From the NCBI RefSeq assembly GCF_033441515.1, contig NZ_JAWQJT010000001.1:3224001-3288000 (forward strand): a stretch of DNA of 64,000 bases. The letters run 5' to 3'. The translations under genes and the position numbers were made by a program. This DNA comes from Amycolatopsis solani. Its GTDB lineage: Bacteria; Actinomycetota; Actinomycetes; Mycobacteriales; Pseudonocardiaceae. Shown here piece by piece: positions 40,069 through 49,674 of this stretch (position 1 is the first letter of the stretch; each line of letters opens with the position of its first letter). Under the pieces are notes generated by a model. That model saw only the letters and a list, made by a program, of their open reading frames with translations, was not told the DNA's origin and searched no databases.

Positions 40069-41667
40069 TCAGCCGGTCGGCGCCAGGGACGTGGGCACCT
40101 CGCCCGGCACGCCGAGCAGCTTCGCCTCGCCGAGGTTCAGGTAGTTGCCGGAGTCGCCGCACGACCCGGACTTGACCGGCTGCCAGCCGATCTTCAGGCG
40201 CAGCACCCCCGTCACGTCGAGGTCGATCGCCGTCGGCTTGTTCAGCTCCAGCACCGTCGTCTGCAGCTTGCGGCCGTCGCCGAAGACCTCGAGCTGGACC
40301 TTCAACCCGGAGTCCGCGGAGTTGTCGTCGAGGCCCGCGGTGGCGGTGAACTTCCGGTAGCCCTTCGAGATGTTGTACTCCGCCGAATCGGCTTCCGAGC
40401 ACTCCTGGACGCCGGTGCCGACCGTGTGCAGGTACGGCTTCCCGCCGATGTTGCCGGTCTGGTGACTCCGGTCGAAGGACCCCTCGACCGGGTTCAGCTC
40501 GCTCAGGTACTGCTCGACCGTCGCCTCGCCGGCGGAACCGGACGCGGACGCGGGCGCAGTGGACGCGGACGTGGACGTGGTGGGCGCGGCGGCGGTCACC
40601 GTGGCGGTGGGCGGTGCCTGCGTGACCGTCACCGGGGCGGGCGCCGCCGCCGGGGTGCCGCCCGAACTCGCCAGCGCCACCGTCGTGACGCCGGCGGCGG
40701 CCAGCACCGCCGCCGCGGCGGTGACCGGGATCCACTTCTTCCGCTTCTTCGGGGGTGGGCTGTACAACTGCTCGCCGAACATGTCGTCTCCTATCGTGAA
40801 GGGGGGCGGGACCGCCTGGCGCCGCGCGGTTTCGGTGGGCGGGGGCCGGTCGAGCCGCGGCCCGACGGGCGCTCCGACGAGGTCCGGCAGCATCGAGGTG
40901 AGCACCGTCGCGACCTGGCCCGCGCCCGGCCGCAACGTCGGCTCGACGGCCAGCAGCAGGCGGAGCAGGTCCCACAGCGGGGCCGGGAGCTCCCCGGGCC
41001 GTCCGGGGCCTTCGCCCGCGTCGCGGACGAACCCGCCGGCGAACGGCGCGACCCCGCAGTAGAGCTCGTAGAGCACGACGCCCAGCGAGTAGAGATCGGC
41101 GGCGGGCCCCGGTGGCGCGCCGCCCACGACCTCGGGTGCCGCGTACTTCGACGCGGTCGCCAGCGACGTGTGCGTCCGCTGCGGGGCCAGGAACGCGACG
41201 CCGGTGTCGGTCAGCTTCGGCACCCGCACCGCGCCGGTGTCGTCCATCAGCACGTTCGACGGCTTGACGTCGCCGTGCACGACCCCGGCGTCGTGCACCA
41301 CCTGCAGCGCCGCCGCGATCCCGGCGCCGATCCGGGCGATCTCGGCGGGCAGCAGCGGTCCCGACGCGCTGAGCCGCTCGCGCAGCGAGCCGCCCGGCAC
41401 CCGGTCCACGACCAGCGCGACCACGCCGGCCTCGACGACCAGGTCGTGCAGGGTCACCAGGTGCTCGTGCGCCAGGCCGACGAGCGGGGACTGGGTGCGC
41501 AGGAAGCGCTCGACGGCGTCGGAGTTCCCGGTCAGGCGCGCGTCGAGCAGCTTGACGGCGTACTCGCGGCCCTCGAGGTCGGTGGCGGCGAAGACTTCGC
41601 CCGCCGGTCCGCGGCCGAGGGGTGGACCGAGGCGGTAGCGCTCGGCCAGCTGACGTTCCATGGTCAT
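40069..41667 (-). CDS. membrane Ser/Thr protein kinase with extracytoplasmic NPCBM-like domain
   Basis: 532 residues from the ATG at 41667. The kinase domain fills about 10-265: glycine loop LGRGPAGEVF, Lys39 in YAVKLL, catalytic HGDVKPSN (Asp133), and KLTDTGVAF, where the usual DFG is DTG (Asp154 kept), then AAPEV. A basic stretch (KKRKK) precedes one membrane helix (about 312-334), a Thr/Ala/Pro-rich linker, and a C-terminal NPCBM-like domain (SAEYNISKGYRKFTATAGLD, DVTGVLRLKIGW) with three or more Cys. It should sense an extracellular glycan-like ligand and phosphorylate cytoplasmic targets. Its start overlaps the TIR-NB-ARC stop by ATGA. Confidence 0.9.
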   Translation of the reverse strand: MTMERQLAERYRLGPPLGRGPAGEVFAATDLEGREYAVKLLDARLTGNSDAVERFLRTQSPLVGLAHEHLVTLHDLVVEAGVVALVVDRVPGGSLRERLSASGPLLPAEIARIGAGIAAALQVVHDAGVVHGDVKPSNVLMDDTGAVRVPKLTDTGVAFLAPQRTHTSLATASKYAAPEVVGGAPPGPAADLYSLGVVLYELYCGVAPFAGGFVRDAGEGPGRPGELPAPLWDLLRLLLAVEPTLRPGAGQVATVLTSMLPDLVGAPVGPRLDRPPPTETARRQAVPPPFTIGDDMFGEQLYSPPPKKRKKWIPVTAAAAVLAAAGVTTVALASSGGTPAAAPAPVTVTQAPPTATVTAAAPTTSTSASTAPASASGSAGEATVEQYLSELNPVEGSFDRSHQTGNIGGKPYLHTVGTGVQECSEADSAEYNISKGYRKFTATAGLDDNSADSGLKVQLEVFGDGRKLQTTVLELNKPTAIDLDVTGVLRLKIGWQPVKSGSCGDSGNYLNLGEAKLLGVPGEVPTSLAPTG

Positions 41668-44474
41668 TCGCCTTTCTCGCGGCCCGGCCAGATCAGCCGT
41701 TCGACGGTGAACAGCGCGGAGACGAACGGCTGGGGCAGCCGCACGACGCGCTTCGCGGCCTGTGCCTTGGCCGACAGTTCGGTGGCCGCCCCCAGCGCGC
41801 CGACGAGGTCGCGCGCGGCGCCGTCGACCAGCTCGGTCGCCCGCGCGCGCGGGCCGCGGCCGCTCAGCGCCAGAGCGATCCCCAGGTCGAGGCGGCTCTC
41901 GATGGTCTCCGGGTGGGTCCGCCCCAGCAGCCGGGTCTGCGGTTCGAGGATGTCCTCGAGCAGTTCGGCCTGGCGGCCGAATTCGCGCAGCTGGGCGTGC
42001 GCCAGTCCCATTCCGTGCCGGATCCGGTAGCGCAGCGGGTGGTCCGCGCCGAGCACCCGCAGCACGACCTGCTCGGTCGCGGCCAGCACGGCCAGCGCCT
42101 CCTGGGGCCGGCCGAGCGCCAGCAGCGCGCGGTCGGCGAACACCGCCGCGGTCAGGGTGAGGGGGTTCTCGGAGCCGTACCGCTTCGCGTAGGTCCGCTC
42201 CAGCTCCCGCAGTTCGGCCGCCGAGCGCTCCCAGTCGGCCGGGGTGGCGCGCAGGTCGCGCAGGTCGAGCGCCAGCACGGCGTCGGCACGCACGAGCTCG
42301 GCCTCGACGCAGCGGGCGTGCCGCTCCCGGCCGGTCGCGTGGTACTCCGCGACGACGTCGCCGGCCACCTCGCGCGCCCGTCGGGGCCGCCCGGCCAGCT
42401 GGAGGCTCCGCGCGTACTCGAGCCGGGTGGCCGGCGCGAGCTCGTCGCGGACCGGGCCCGGCGGCGCGTCCCGCAGCTCCGCGAGCAGGGGTTCGAGCAG
42501 GGCGACGGCCTCGCGTGGCCGCCCGCGCAGCCGCCGGGCGAGCGCCACGGCGAGCGCGGCCCGGTAGCGCTCCTCGCCCGCGGCCGGCAGGGCGTCGCCG
42601 TGGTGCGCCCAGAACGTCCGGTCGGCTTCGGCGTAGTCGCCCTGGCCGTCGAGCGCCTGCGCTTCGGTCAGCCCGGCGGCGTACCGCTCGGCCTCGTCGC
42701 CGGCCAGCGCCCCCGCGGCCCGCGCGTGGTCGAGGGCTTCCGCGTACAACCCGCAGGCGAGCTCGACGCGGGCCCCCGCGGTGAAGTCGGCCGAGGTGGC
42801 TTCGCCGGTCGCGAGGATGACCGCGTGCACCTCGCCCGCCGTGGCCGGGTCGCCCTGCGCCTCGTACGCCGCGGCCACCGGGCGGAGCAGCCGGACCCGG
42901 TGGCCGGGCGCGTGCTCGGCCAGCGCGCGGGCGTGCTGGAGCAGGAAGTCGCGGTCGCCGGGGAGCCGGTCGAGCAGCGCGTCGGCCGCCCGCGCGGCCA
43001 GCCCGGCGGGGGCGGGTTCCGTGCGGGCCACCTCGACGACCAGTGCCTGCAGCCGCAGTTCGCCGTCGGACTGCGCGGCGAACCCGCACGTGACGAGTTC
43101 GTCCACGGCCGCGGTCAGCTCCGGCGCGCCGACCGGGCCGAGCACCGCGCACGCCAGGTTCGCCGGGAACGGCACCGGGGCCAGCACCGTGCCCAGCCGG
43201 ACGACGTCGCGGGCCAGCGGGCCGAGCTCGGCGAGCAGGTCGTGGACCGCCTGCGGCGCGGTGTCCGGGAGCGCCGCGAGGACGTCGCCGGTCAGCGGCC
43301 CCGGGCGGTGCCGGACCGCGAACGCGGCGGCCCGCACGGTGACCGGGTGCCCGCCGCAGCGTTCGGCGAAGCGGAGCACGGCCGCGCGTTCGGCGTCGCC
43401 GTCCGGGGCCCGGAACTCCGCGAAGAGCCGCAGGCTCTCCTCCGGGCCGAGCCCATCGAGGTCCACGGTCACCGCGTCCCACGGCGCTTGCGCGAACCGG
43501 CTGGTGATCAGCGTGTGCACCCGCTCGCTCGGCAGCAGCAGCCGGTCGAGGACGGCGGGCGGCAGGCCCGCCGGGACGTCGTCGACGAGCACCAGCACCC
43601 GCTCGCCCGCCGCGTCGATCCGGTCGGCGAGCAGCTCGCGCAGGCGGTCGAGGTCCAGCCCGGACACGTCGGTGCCGAGGCGGTCCCCCGCGGCGCGGGC
43701 GAGGGCGAGCGGGAACTGGGCGAGGAAGTCGTCCGGCTCGTGGTGCCCGAACGGGCCGAGCCGGACGACCCCGCCGCCGAACGCGTCGTGGAACAGGTAG
43801 GCGTACTGCTCGGCCAGCGCCGTCTTGCCGGCCCCCGGCAGGCCGCGCAGCACGGCGACCGGCCGCGAATACGCTGTCGCGCCGGGGAAAGCGGCCGCGT
43901 TCAGTGCACTGTGGACAGCCCACAGCTGCGGGTAGCGGCCGACGAGCCGCGGTGGCGGCCGCCGCCCCGGCGGGGCCGTCCGCCCGGACGGCGCGCCGAG
44001 CGGGACGCGGGTGCGCTCGACCTTCCGCCGCACCCGGCCGACCAGCTCCGGCAGCGCCTCGGCGGTCACCGGGCCGGTGAAGAACTTCGCGTCCGCGAGT
44101 TCGACGGGTGCGAGGTGCTCGGTCCCCGGTTCCGGGTTGATCACCAGCACGCGGTCCGCCGGGTCGCCGTGGCGCCGCGCGGCGACGAACGCGGCCGTCA
44201 ATTCCCACTGGCACGCGTACCGGGTCGGCAGAATGCGCGAATAGTGGGCGAGCAGCACGCGCGAACCGGCGATCGCGTCCGCGAGTTCGCGGGTGATCGG
44301 CTCGAACGCGCCGATTCCGGCGTCGCGGAACACGCGAAGCCCGTCGGCGCGCAGCGCTTCTTCGATCCGGTCGACCGCGCTCGCGCCCTCGGCGTCGGCC
44401 CGGGTGAAACACAGGAACACGTCGAATCGGTCCGCCGTGCGGGTGCCGGACAGACCGGGATCGGGATCCGTCAT
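41664..44474 (-). CDS. TIR-NB-ARC-TPR protein (NLR-like)
   Basis: 936 residues from the ATG at 44474 (GGAGAG upstream); the ATG at 44510 is the longer option without a ribosome site. The TIR domain occupies about 16-150: DRFDVFLCFTRAD, DGLRVFRDAGIG, then YACQWELTAAF, whose Glu (about 91) sits where NAD-cleaving TIR domains have their catalytic Glu. The NTPase has Walker A GLPGAGKT (about 211-218), Walker B RVLVLVDDV and VHTLITSRF. TPRs fill the C-terminal half. It has the architecture of plant and bacterial NLR-type immune receptors. It is translationally coupled to the kinase gene downstream. Confidence 0.9.
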   Translation of the reverse strand: MTDPDPGLSGTRTADRFDVFLCFTRADAEGASAVDRIEEALRADGLRVFRDAGIGAFEPITRELADAIAGSRVLLAHYSRILPTRYACQWELTAAFVAARRHGDPADRVLVINPEPGTEHLAPVELADAKFFTGPVTAEALPELVGRVRRKVERTRVPLGAPSGRTAPPGRRPPPRLVGRYPQLWAVHSALNAAAFPGATAYSRPVAVLRGLPGAGKTALAEQYAYLFHDAFGGGVVRLGPFGHHEPDDFLAQFPLALARAAGDRLGTDVSGLDLDRLRELLADRIDAAGERVLVLVDDVPAGLPPAVLDRLLLPSERVHTLITSRFAQAPWDAVTVDLDGLGPEESLRLFAEFRAPDGDAERAAVLRFAERCGGHPVTVRAAAFAVRHRPGPLTGDVLAALPDTAPQAVHDLLAELGPLARDVVRLGTVLAPVPFPANLACAVLGPVGAPELTAAVDELVTCGFAAQSDGELRLQALVVEVARTEPAPAGLAARAADALLDRLPGDRDFLLQHARALAEHAPGHRVRLLRPVAAAYEAQGDPATAGEVHAVILATGEATSADFTAGARVELACGLYAEALDHARAAGALAGDEAERYAAGLTEAQALDGQGDYAEADRTFWAHHGDALPAAGEERYRAALAVALARRLRGRPREAVALLEPLLAELRDAPPGPVRDELAPATRLEYARSLQLAGRPRRAREVAGDVVAEYHATGRERHARCVEAELVRADAVLALDLRDLRATPADWERSAAELRELERTYAKRYGSENPLTLTAAVFADRALLALGRPQEALAVLAATEQVVLRVLGADHPLRYRIRHGMGLAHAQLREFGRQAELLEDILEPQTRLLGRTHPETIESRLDLGIALALSGRGPRARATELVDGAARDLVGALGAATELSAKAQAAKRVVRLPQPFVSALFTVERLIWPGREKGE

Positions 44475-44773
44475 CGGGGGAACACTCTCCGGTGGCGTCG
44501 GGTGCGTCATTCAGTGGGTGATCATGAGGAGGTCCTGGTGGTCGGCGGCGGTACGGGCGGTGGATCGGCGAACGAGGTGTTTTCGCTACCGCTCTTCGCG
44601 CGCAGGCGGGAATTGTCAAGAATTTGACCGGTAGTCCGGTGGTGTCCGCCGGGGCCGCCGAAGAGGCGGTTTCTGGTTAACGGACAACTTGTGGACAACA
44701 AGTGCGGCCGTGCAACGCCCCTGTTCAGCGCCTCGATAACCGATTGTTCGGAGTGCGAATCGTAGGAGCGGAC
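44475..44773. other. intergenic promoter region between TIR gene and uORF
   Basis: 299 bp, less GC-rich toward its right end. At 44681-44703 there are two GGACAAC direct repeats 11 bp apart within ACTTGT-N5-ACAAGT, a plausible operator. TTGTCAAGAATTTGACC near 44616 may be part of a promoter. Short ORFs here lack ribosome sites and are not called. Confidence 0.4.
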
Positions 44774-44824
44774 ATGGAATGCGCGGTTGATCCACAGTGG
44801 CCGGTGCGGCGGGCCGAGCCGTGA
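44774..44824 (+). CDS. possible 16-codon leader peptide ORF
   Basis: The ATG at 44774 has TAGGAG 7 nt upstream and encodes MECAVDPQWPVRRAEP before TGA at 44822-44824. The TGA overlaps the GTG at 44821 of the next gene (GTGA), so translation of this ORF would be coupled to it. Could be an attenuation-type leader. Unproven. Confidence 0.35.
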   Translation: MECAVDPQWPVRRAEP

Positions 44825-45228
44825 CCCTCCTGGTCATCCTGCTCGTCGCCGTGGCGGGCGTCTACCTGTGGTCGGCGATGACCACCTGTTCGCTGACCGG
44901 TTTCACCGCGGGCGCCACGGTGGTCAGCCAGGTGGCGGGGCCGGGCGCGCACGCCGACTTCGCGGCGGCGCTCGGTGCCGTGCCCGGCGTGCGGGTGCTC
45001 GAACGGGCCGACGACGCCGTCCTGGTGTCCGCGATGCCGGTGCCCGGCTCGCTGGAGCGCGGGCTGGGGCTGTTCGCCGTCGCCCGGCGCACCGAGGACG
45101 ACGGTGTCGTGCTGCTCGGCCGCGGCCGGTTGCCGCTGGCACCCGGGCTCGAAGCCGCGCTGCGGCAACTGGAACGTGACGTGCGGATGCGGGTCTTCGA
45201 CGGCCCCGGGTCCGGCGGCGATCGATGA
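44821..45228 (+). CDS. hypothetical membrane-anchored protein
   Basis: About 135 residues from the GTG at 44821 (44797 is an alternative). One N-terminal membrane helix (LLVILLVAVAGVYLWSAM) is followed by a small extracytoplasmic domain with one Cys (TTCSLTGFTAG) and no recognised family (GVRVLERADDAVLVSAMPVP, LAPGLEAALRQLERDVRMRV). It lies 31 nt before the SigD-like gene, probably in the same operon, and could be a membrane partner of that sigma factor. This is inferred from position only. Confidence 0.6.
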   Translation: MTLLVILLVAVAGVYLWSAMTTCSLTGFTAGATVVSQVAGPGAHADFAAALGAVPGVRVLERADDAVLVSAMPVPGSLERGLGLFAVARRTEDDGVVLLGRGRLPLAPGLEAALRQLERDVRMRVFDGPGSGGDR

Positions 45229-45259
45229 CGCCCCTGGTGGCGGACGCGAGGAGGGACCC

Positions 45260-45910
45260 GTGGAAACCATGATCTCGGCGCCGGCGGCGCCGGAGGTACT
45301 GGACGGCTATTCGGTGCCGGCGGACTTGCCGCGGCCGGAGGGGAAGCTGGGGAAGGAGGAGCTCGACCCGGTCGTGGCGGCCGCGCGGGCCGGCGACCCC
45401 GAGGCCGTGCAGGCGCTGCTGCGGCTGGTCAAGCCCACGGTCGTGCGCTACTGCCGCGCGCGGATCGGCGGTCGGGACCTCTCCTACCTCTCCGCCGACG
45501 ACGTCGCGCAGGAGGTGTGCCTGGCCGTGCTGAAGGTGCTGCCCGGCTACCAGGACCGCGGGGGCTCGTTCCTGTACCTCGTGCGGGCCATCGCCGCGAA
45601 CAAGGTCGCCGACGCCTTCCGGTCGGTGGCGCGGGACCGGTCGAAGCCGGTGCCGGAGCTGCCCGACCGGCCGCTCGGCGGGAACGAGCCCGAGAGCCAC
45701 GTCCTCGACCTCGACCTCGGGGCGCGGCTGGGCAAGCTGCTCGCGCTGCTCCCGCCGCTGCACCAGGAGATCCTCTCGATGCGGATCATCGTGGGGCTGT
45801 CGGCGAACGAGACCGCGGACGCGCTGGGCATCTCGCCCGGCAACGTCCGGATCACGCAGTACCGCGCGCTGACCAAGCTGCGCGGGATGATCGGCGAGCG
45901 CGGGCTCTGA
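45260..45910 (+). CDS. SigD/ShbA-like ECF sigma factor (paralogue 1)
   Basis: 216 residues from the GTG at 45260 (GAGGAGGG upstream). After a 35-residue variable N-terminus come region 2 (VVRYCRARIGGRDLSYLSAD, DVAQEVCLAVLKVLPGY) and region 4 (LPPLHQEILSMRIIVGLSANETADALGISPGNVRITQ). The VRYCRAR and DDVAQEVCLA motifs are those of mycobacterial SigD and Streptomyces ShbA. Compared with paralogue 2 at 46240, region 4 is more diverged (ISPGNVRITQYRAL). No anti-sigma gene is evident, unless the upstream membrane protein serves as one. Confidence 0.88.
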   Translation: METMISAPAAPEVLDGYSVPADLPRPEGKLGKEELDPVVAAARAGDPEAVQALLRLVKPTVVRYCRARIGGRDLSYLSADDVAQEVCLAVLKVLPGYQDRGGSFLYLVRAIAANKVADAFRSVARDRSKPVPELPDRPLGGNEPESHVLDLDLGARLGKLLALLPPLHQEILSMRIIVGLSANETADALGISPGNVRITQYRALTKLRGMIGERGL

Positions 45911-45913
45911 CGG

Positions 45914-46216
45914 TCACTCCAGCCATTCGGTGACGAAGTGGTCGCTTTCGTGGATGTGCACGGCCTCGTACACGCCGGGGCCGAGTACAGCGAACTTGTG
46001 CGCGGTGCCGGCGGGGACGACGAGCACGTCCCCGGCGCCGCCGTCGCGCTGCTCGTCGCCGATGGTGAACCGGGCGCGGCCGCGGATGATCACGAACGTT
46101 TCGGCGTACGGGTGCCGGTGCAGGCGCGGCCCGGAGCCGACGACGTCCGTGCTTTCGCGGATCACCGAGATCCCGGACCCGACGTCGCGTCCCTCGAAGT
46201 TCTCGCTGTCGCTCAC
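45914..46216 (-). CDS. single-domain cupin protein
   Basis: 100 residues from the GTG at 46216. Cupin motif 1 reads PRLHRHPYAETFVIIRGRA (two His and Glu as metal ligands) and motif 2 GDVLVVPAGTAHKF. The ending VHIHESDHFVTEWLE is typical of small cupin_2 proteins acting as metal-dependent sensors or dioxygenase-like enzymes. It lies between two SigD-like genes, 3 nt from the end of paralogue 1 and 23 nt from paralogue 2, with which it may share a transcript. Function unknown. Confidence 0.88.
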   Translation of the reverse strand: MSDSENFEGRDVGSGISVIRESTDVVGSGPRLHRHPYAETFVIIRGRARFTIGDEQRDGGAGDVLVVPAGTAHKFAVLGPGVYEAVHIHESDHFVTEWLE

Positions 46217-46239
46217 CGGCCCAGGGTAGCCCCGGCCGC

Positions 46240-46752
46240 TCAGCCCGCCACGGCTTTTCGCAGCTGGCTCAGCGCCCGGTGCTGGGCGACGCGCACCGCG
46301 CCGGGCGTCGACCCGACCACCGCCGCCGTCTCCTCCGCGGACAGGCCGACGGCCACGCGCAGCACCAGGATTTCGCGCTGCTTCGCCGGCAGGATCCGGA
46401 GCAGCTTCGCCATCCGATCGCCGAGTTCGCGCTGGAGCGCCCGGTGCTCGGGATCCAGGGTCTCGTCGACCTCGTCCGGCAGTTCGGCGACCGGCTCGGC
46501 CCGGCGGCGGGCGGCGGCCTTGCGGGCGGCTTCGACGTGGTGGCGGGCGATGCCGGAGACGAAGATCGGGAAGGGCCGCTCCGGCGGCCGCGCGGGCAGC
46601 GCCTTCAGCACCGCGAGGCAGACGTCCTGCACGACGTCGTCGGAGTCCTGCCCGGCGCCGAGCCGGGCCCGGCAGTAGCGCACCACGAGCGGCCTCGCCG
46701 CGGCCAGCAACCGATCCGGGGCTCCCGTCGCGCGGGCCGCGCTGATCGCCAT
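46240..46752 (-). CDS. SigD-like ECF sigma factor (paralogue 2)
   Basis: 170 residues from the ATG at 46752. Region 2: VVRYCRARLGAGQDSDDVVQ, DVCLAVLKALPARPPE. Region 4: ILPAKQREILVLRVAVGLSA, EETAAVVGSTPGAVRVAQHR, nearly the same as SigD of M. tuberculosis as I remember it. It is shorter than paralogue 1 because it lacks the variable N-terminus. No dedicated anti-sigma gene is adjacent. The longer frame to 46896 starts in arginine-rich shadow sequence. Confidence 0.88.
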   Translation of the reverse strand: MAISAARATGAPDRLLAAARPLVVRYCRARLGAGQDSDDVVQDVCLAVLKALPARPPERPFPIFVSGIARHHVEAARKAAARRRAEPVAELPDEVDETLDPEHRALQRELGDRMAKLLRILPAKQREILVLRVAVGLSAEETAAVVGSTPGAVRVAQHRALSQLRKAVAG

Positions 46753-46932
46753 GACTCCCTCTCCCCGTCGCCCGTCCCGGCGGCACGCGCACCGCCCGCG
46801 GGGAACTACCCGTTTTCCCCGCGGGCGGACCCGGGCACGGCGAATTCCCCGCTCTGTCCGGAAAAACCGGGCCGGGAACGGCGATCTCTCGATCAAGTCA
46901 CCGGATGACCTTGCGCGGCCCGGCCCGCCGAC

Positions 46933-47013
46933 CTGAAGGGGACGTTGCCGGCATGTGACGACAGCAACGTCCCCTTCAGCGCATCACATGACCTGAACGT
47001 CCCCTTCAGGTCA
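46933..47013. repeat. CTGAAGGGGACGTT inverted-repeat array
   Basis: CTGAAGGGGACGTTGC (46933-46948) and its perfect complement GCAACGTCCCCTTCAG (46964-46979) form a 16-bp stem. A third copy forms TGACCTGAA-N7-TTCAGGTCA at 46989-47013, ending on the stop of the S4 gene. A different family from the GAATGACTC palindromes; likely a terminator. Confidence 0.88.
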
Positions 47014-47373
47014 CTCCTGGTGCCGGAACGCGTCCAGCACCCGGCGCTCCCTCTTGGTCGGCCGGCCCGCGCCGCGGTCGCGGCGGGCCACCGGGATCGC
47101 CGTCTCCGGGGGTGGTTTCGGGGTGCGGTCGACGTAGCACGTCGCCGCGTCCGGGGCGCCGACGCGCTTCTGGATCACGCGGACCACGTCGAGGACCTTC
47201 GTCGTGCCGGCGATGCGCAGGCGCACTTCGTCGCCGGGGACGACGGTCGTCGCGGGTTTGGCGGGCTTGTCGTTGACGCGCACGTGCCCGCCGCGGCACG
47301 CCGCCGCGGCGTCCGGTCGGGTCTTCGTCAGCCGGACCGCCCAAAGCCAGCGGTCCACACGGGTGGACTCCAC
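47011..47373 (-). CDS. S4-domain RNA-binding protein (Hsp15/YlmH-like)
   Basis: 120 residues. The S4 domain (RVDRWLWAVRLTKTRPDAAA, CRGGHVRVNDKPAKP, VVPGDEVRLRI) occupies residues 5-65, followed by a lysine/arginine-rich tail (RRDRGAGRPTKRERRVLDAF). This is the Hsp15-type heat-shock protein, which rescues 50S subunits with a stalled peptidyl-tRNA. The GTG at 47373 is the start. It is divergent from the cholesterol oxidase gene. The TGA lies in an inverted repeat. Confidence 0.9.
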   Translation of the reverse strand: MESTRVDRWLWAVRLTKTRPDAAAACRGGHVRVNDKPAKPATTVVPGDEVRLRIAGTTKVLDVVRVIQKRVGAPDAATCYVDRTPKPPPETAIPVARRDRGAGRPTKRERRVLDAFRHQE

Positions 47374-47463
47374 AGTCGTCCATCATGGCCCATTCAGCGG
47401 AACCCCCGCACAACCCGGGGATGTTACTCGCGGGTATATGTCGACTTGTCTGCACCACTGAGT

Positions 47464-49136
<1,673 letters not shown>

Positions 49137-49149
49137 CCCGGCGCAAGTC

Positions 49150-49195
49150 GTCGTGAGTGATAAGTCGGGTTAGAACCCGACTTATCACTCACGAC
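49150..49195. repeat. 46-bp perfect palindrome, GTGAGTGATAAGTCGGG type
   Basis: 22-bp arms beginning GTCGTGAGTGATAAGTCGGG around a 2-nt loop. It lies between convergent genes and includes the stop (49191-49189) of the AhpD-like gene. Its sequence differs from the GAATGACTC elements, but size and placement are the same. Confidence 0.92.
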
Positions 49196-49674
49196 CGGTG
49201 GGACGGCAGGACGCAGGCGACGTCGAGACCCAGGACGTGGTTCAGGCGCCCGAATGCCAGCCACGCGCCGAGGCTCATGCTCAGCTCGACGATCTCCTGC
49301 TGGCTGTAGCACGCGGACATCCGCTTCCAGAACTCGTCGTCCAGGTTGTGGTGGTCCACTGTGTACCGCTCGGCGTATTCCGCCGCGAGCCGCGTGCGCT
49401 CGTCGAAGCGGTCGGTCGTACGCCACTCGAGGACGGCGTCCGCGAACTCCTCCTCGACCTTCACGCCGTCGCGCTCGGTCCGCCAGTCGAGGCAGAAGAC
49501 GCACCCGTTGAGCTGGGCGATCCGCAGCCGTGCGGCCTCGAACTCCCGCAGCCCCAGCGTGGTGTGCTCGTACACCGCCAGCGAGAACTTCGACGCGGCG
49601 ATCCCGATGCCGGGCACCATTTCGCCCCACACGTACCCGATCGGGTCCTTGCCTTCGGGGATGTCGATGTTCAC
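49189..49674 (-). CDS. carboxymuconolactone decarboxylase/AhpD-family protein
   Basis: 161 residues from the GTG at 49674 (AAGGAGG upstream). The core EFEAARLRIAQLNGCVFCLD, followed by WRTE, has the CxxC of AhpD-like proteins, but Arg stands where the usual third ligand His would be (CxxCxxxH). EIVELSMSLGAWLAFGRLNHV is the typical following helix. Such proteins act as peroxidase partners or decarboxylases. The start overlaps the upstream oxidoreductase gene by 4 bp, so they are coupled. Confidence 0.85.
   Translation of the reverse strand: MNIDIPEGKDPIGYVWGEMVPGIGIAASKFSLAVYEHTTLGLREFEAARLRIAQLNGCVFCLDWRTERDGVKVEEEFADAVLEWRTTDRFDERTRLAAEYAERYTVDHHNLDDEFWKRMSACYSQQEIVELSMSLGAWLAFGRLNHVLGLDVACVLPSHRS

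Noticed and set aside
40069..44619. A 1,516-residue frame joining the kinase to sequence through the TIR gene
   Set aside because: Only the part from 41667 has kinase motifs. The rest is shadow of the TIR-NB-ARC frame, which ends by ATGA overlap at the kinase start.
41622..44627. Plus-strand frame of 1,001 residues antisense to the TIR gene
   Set aside because: No recognisable domain; the minus-strand frame has TIR and Walker motifs.
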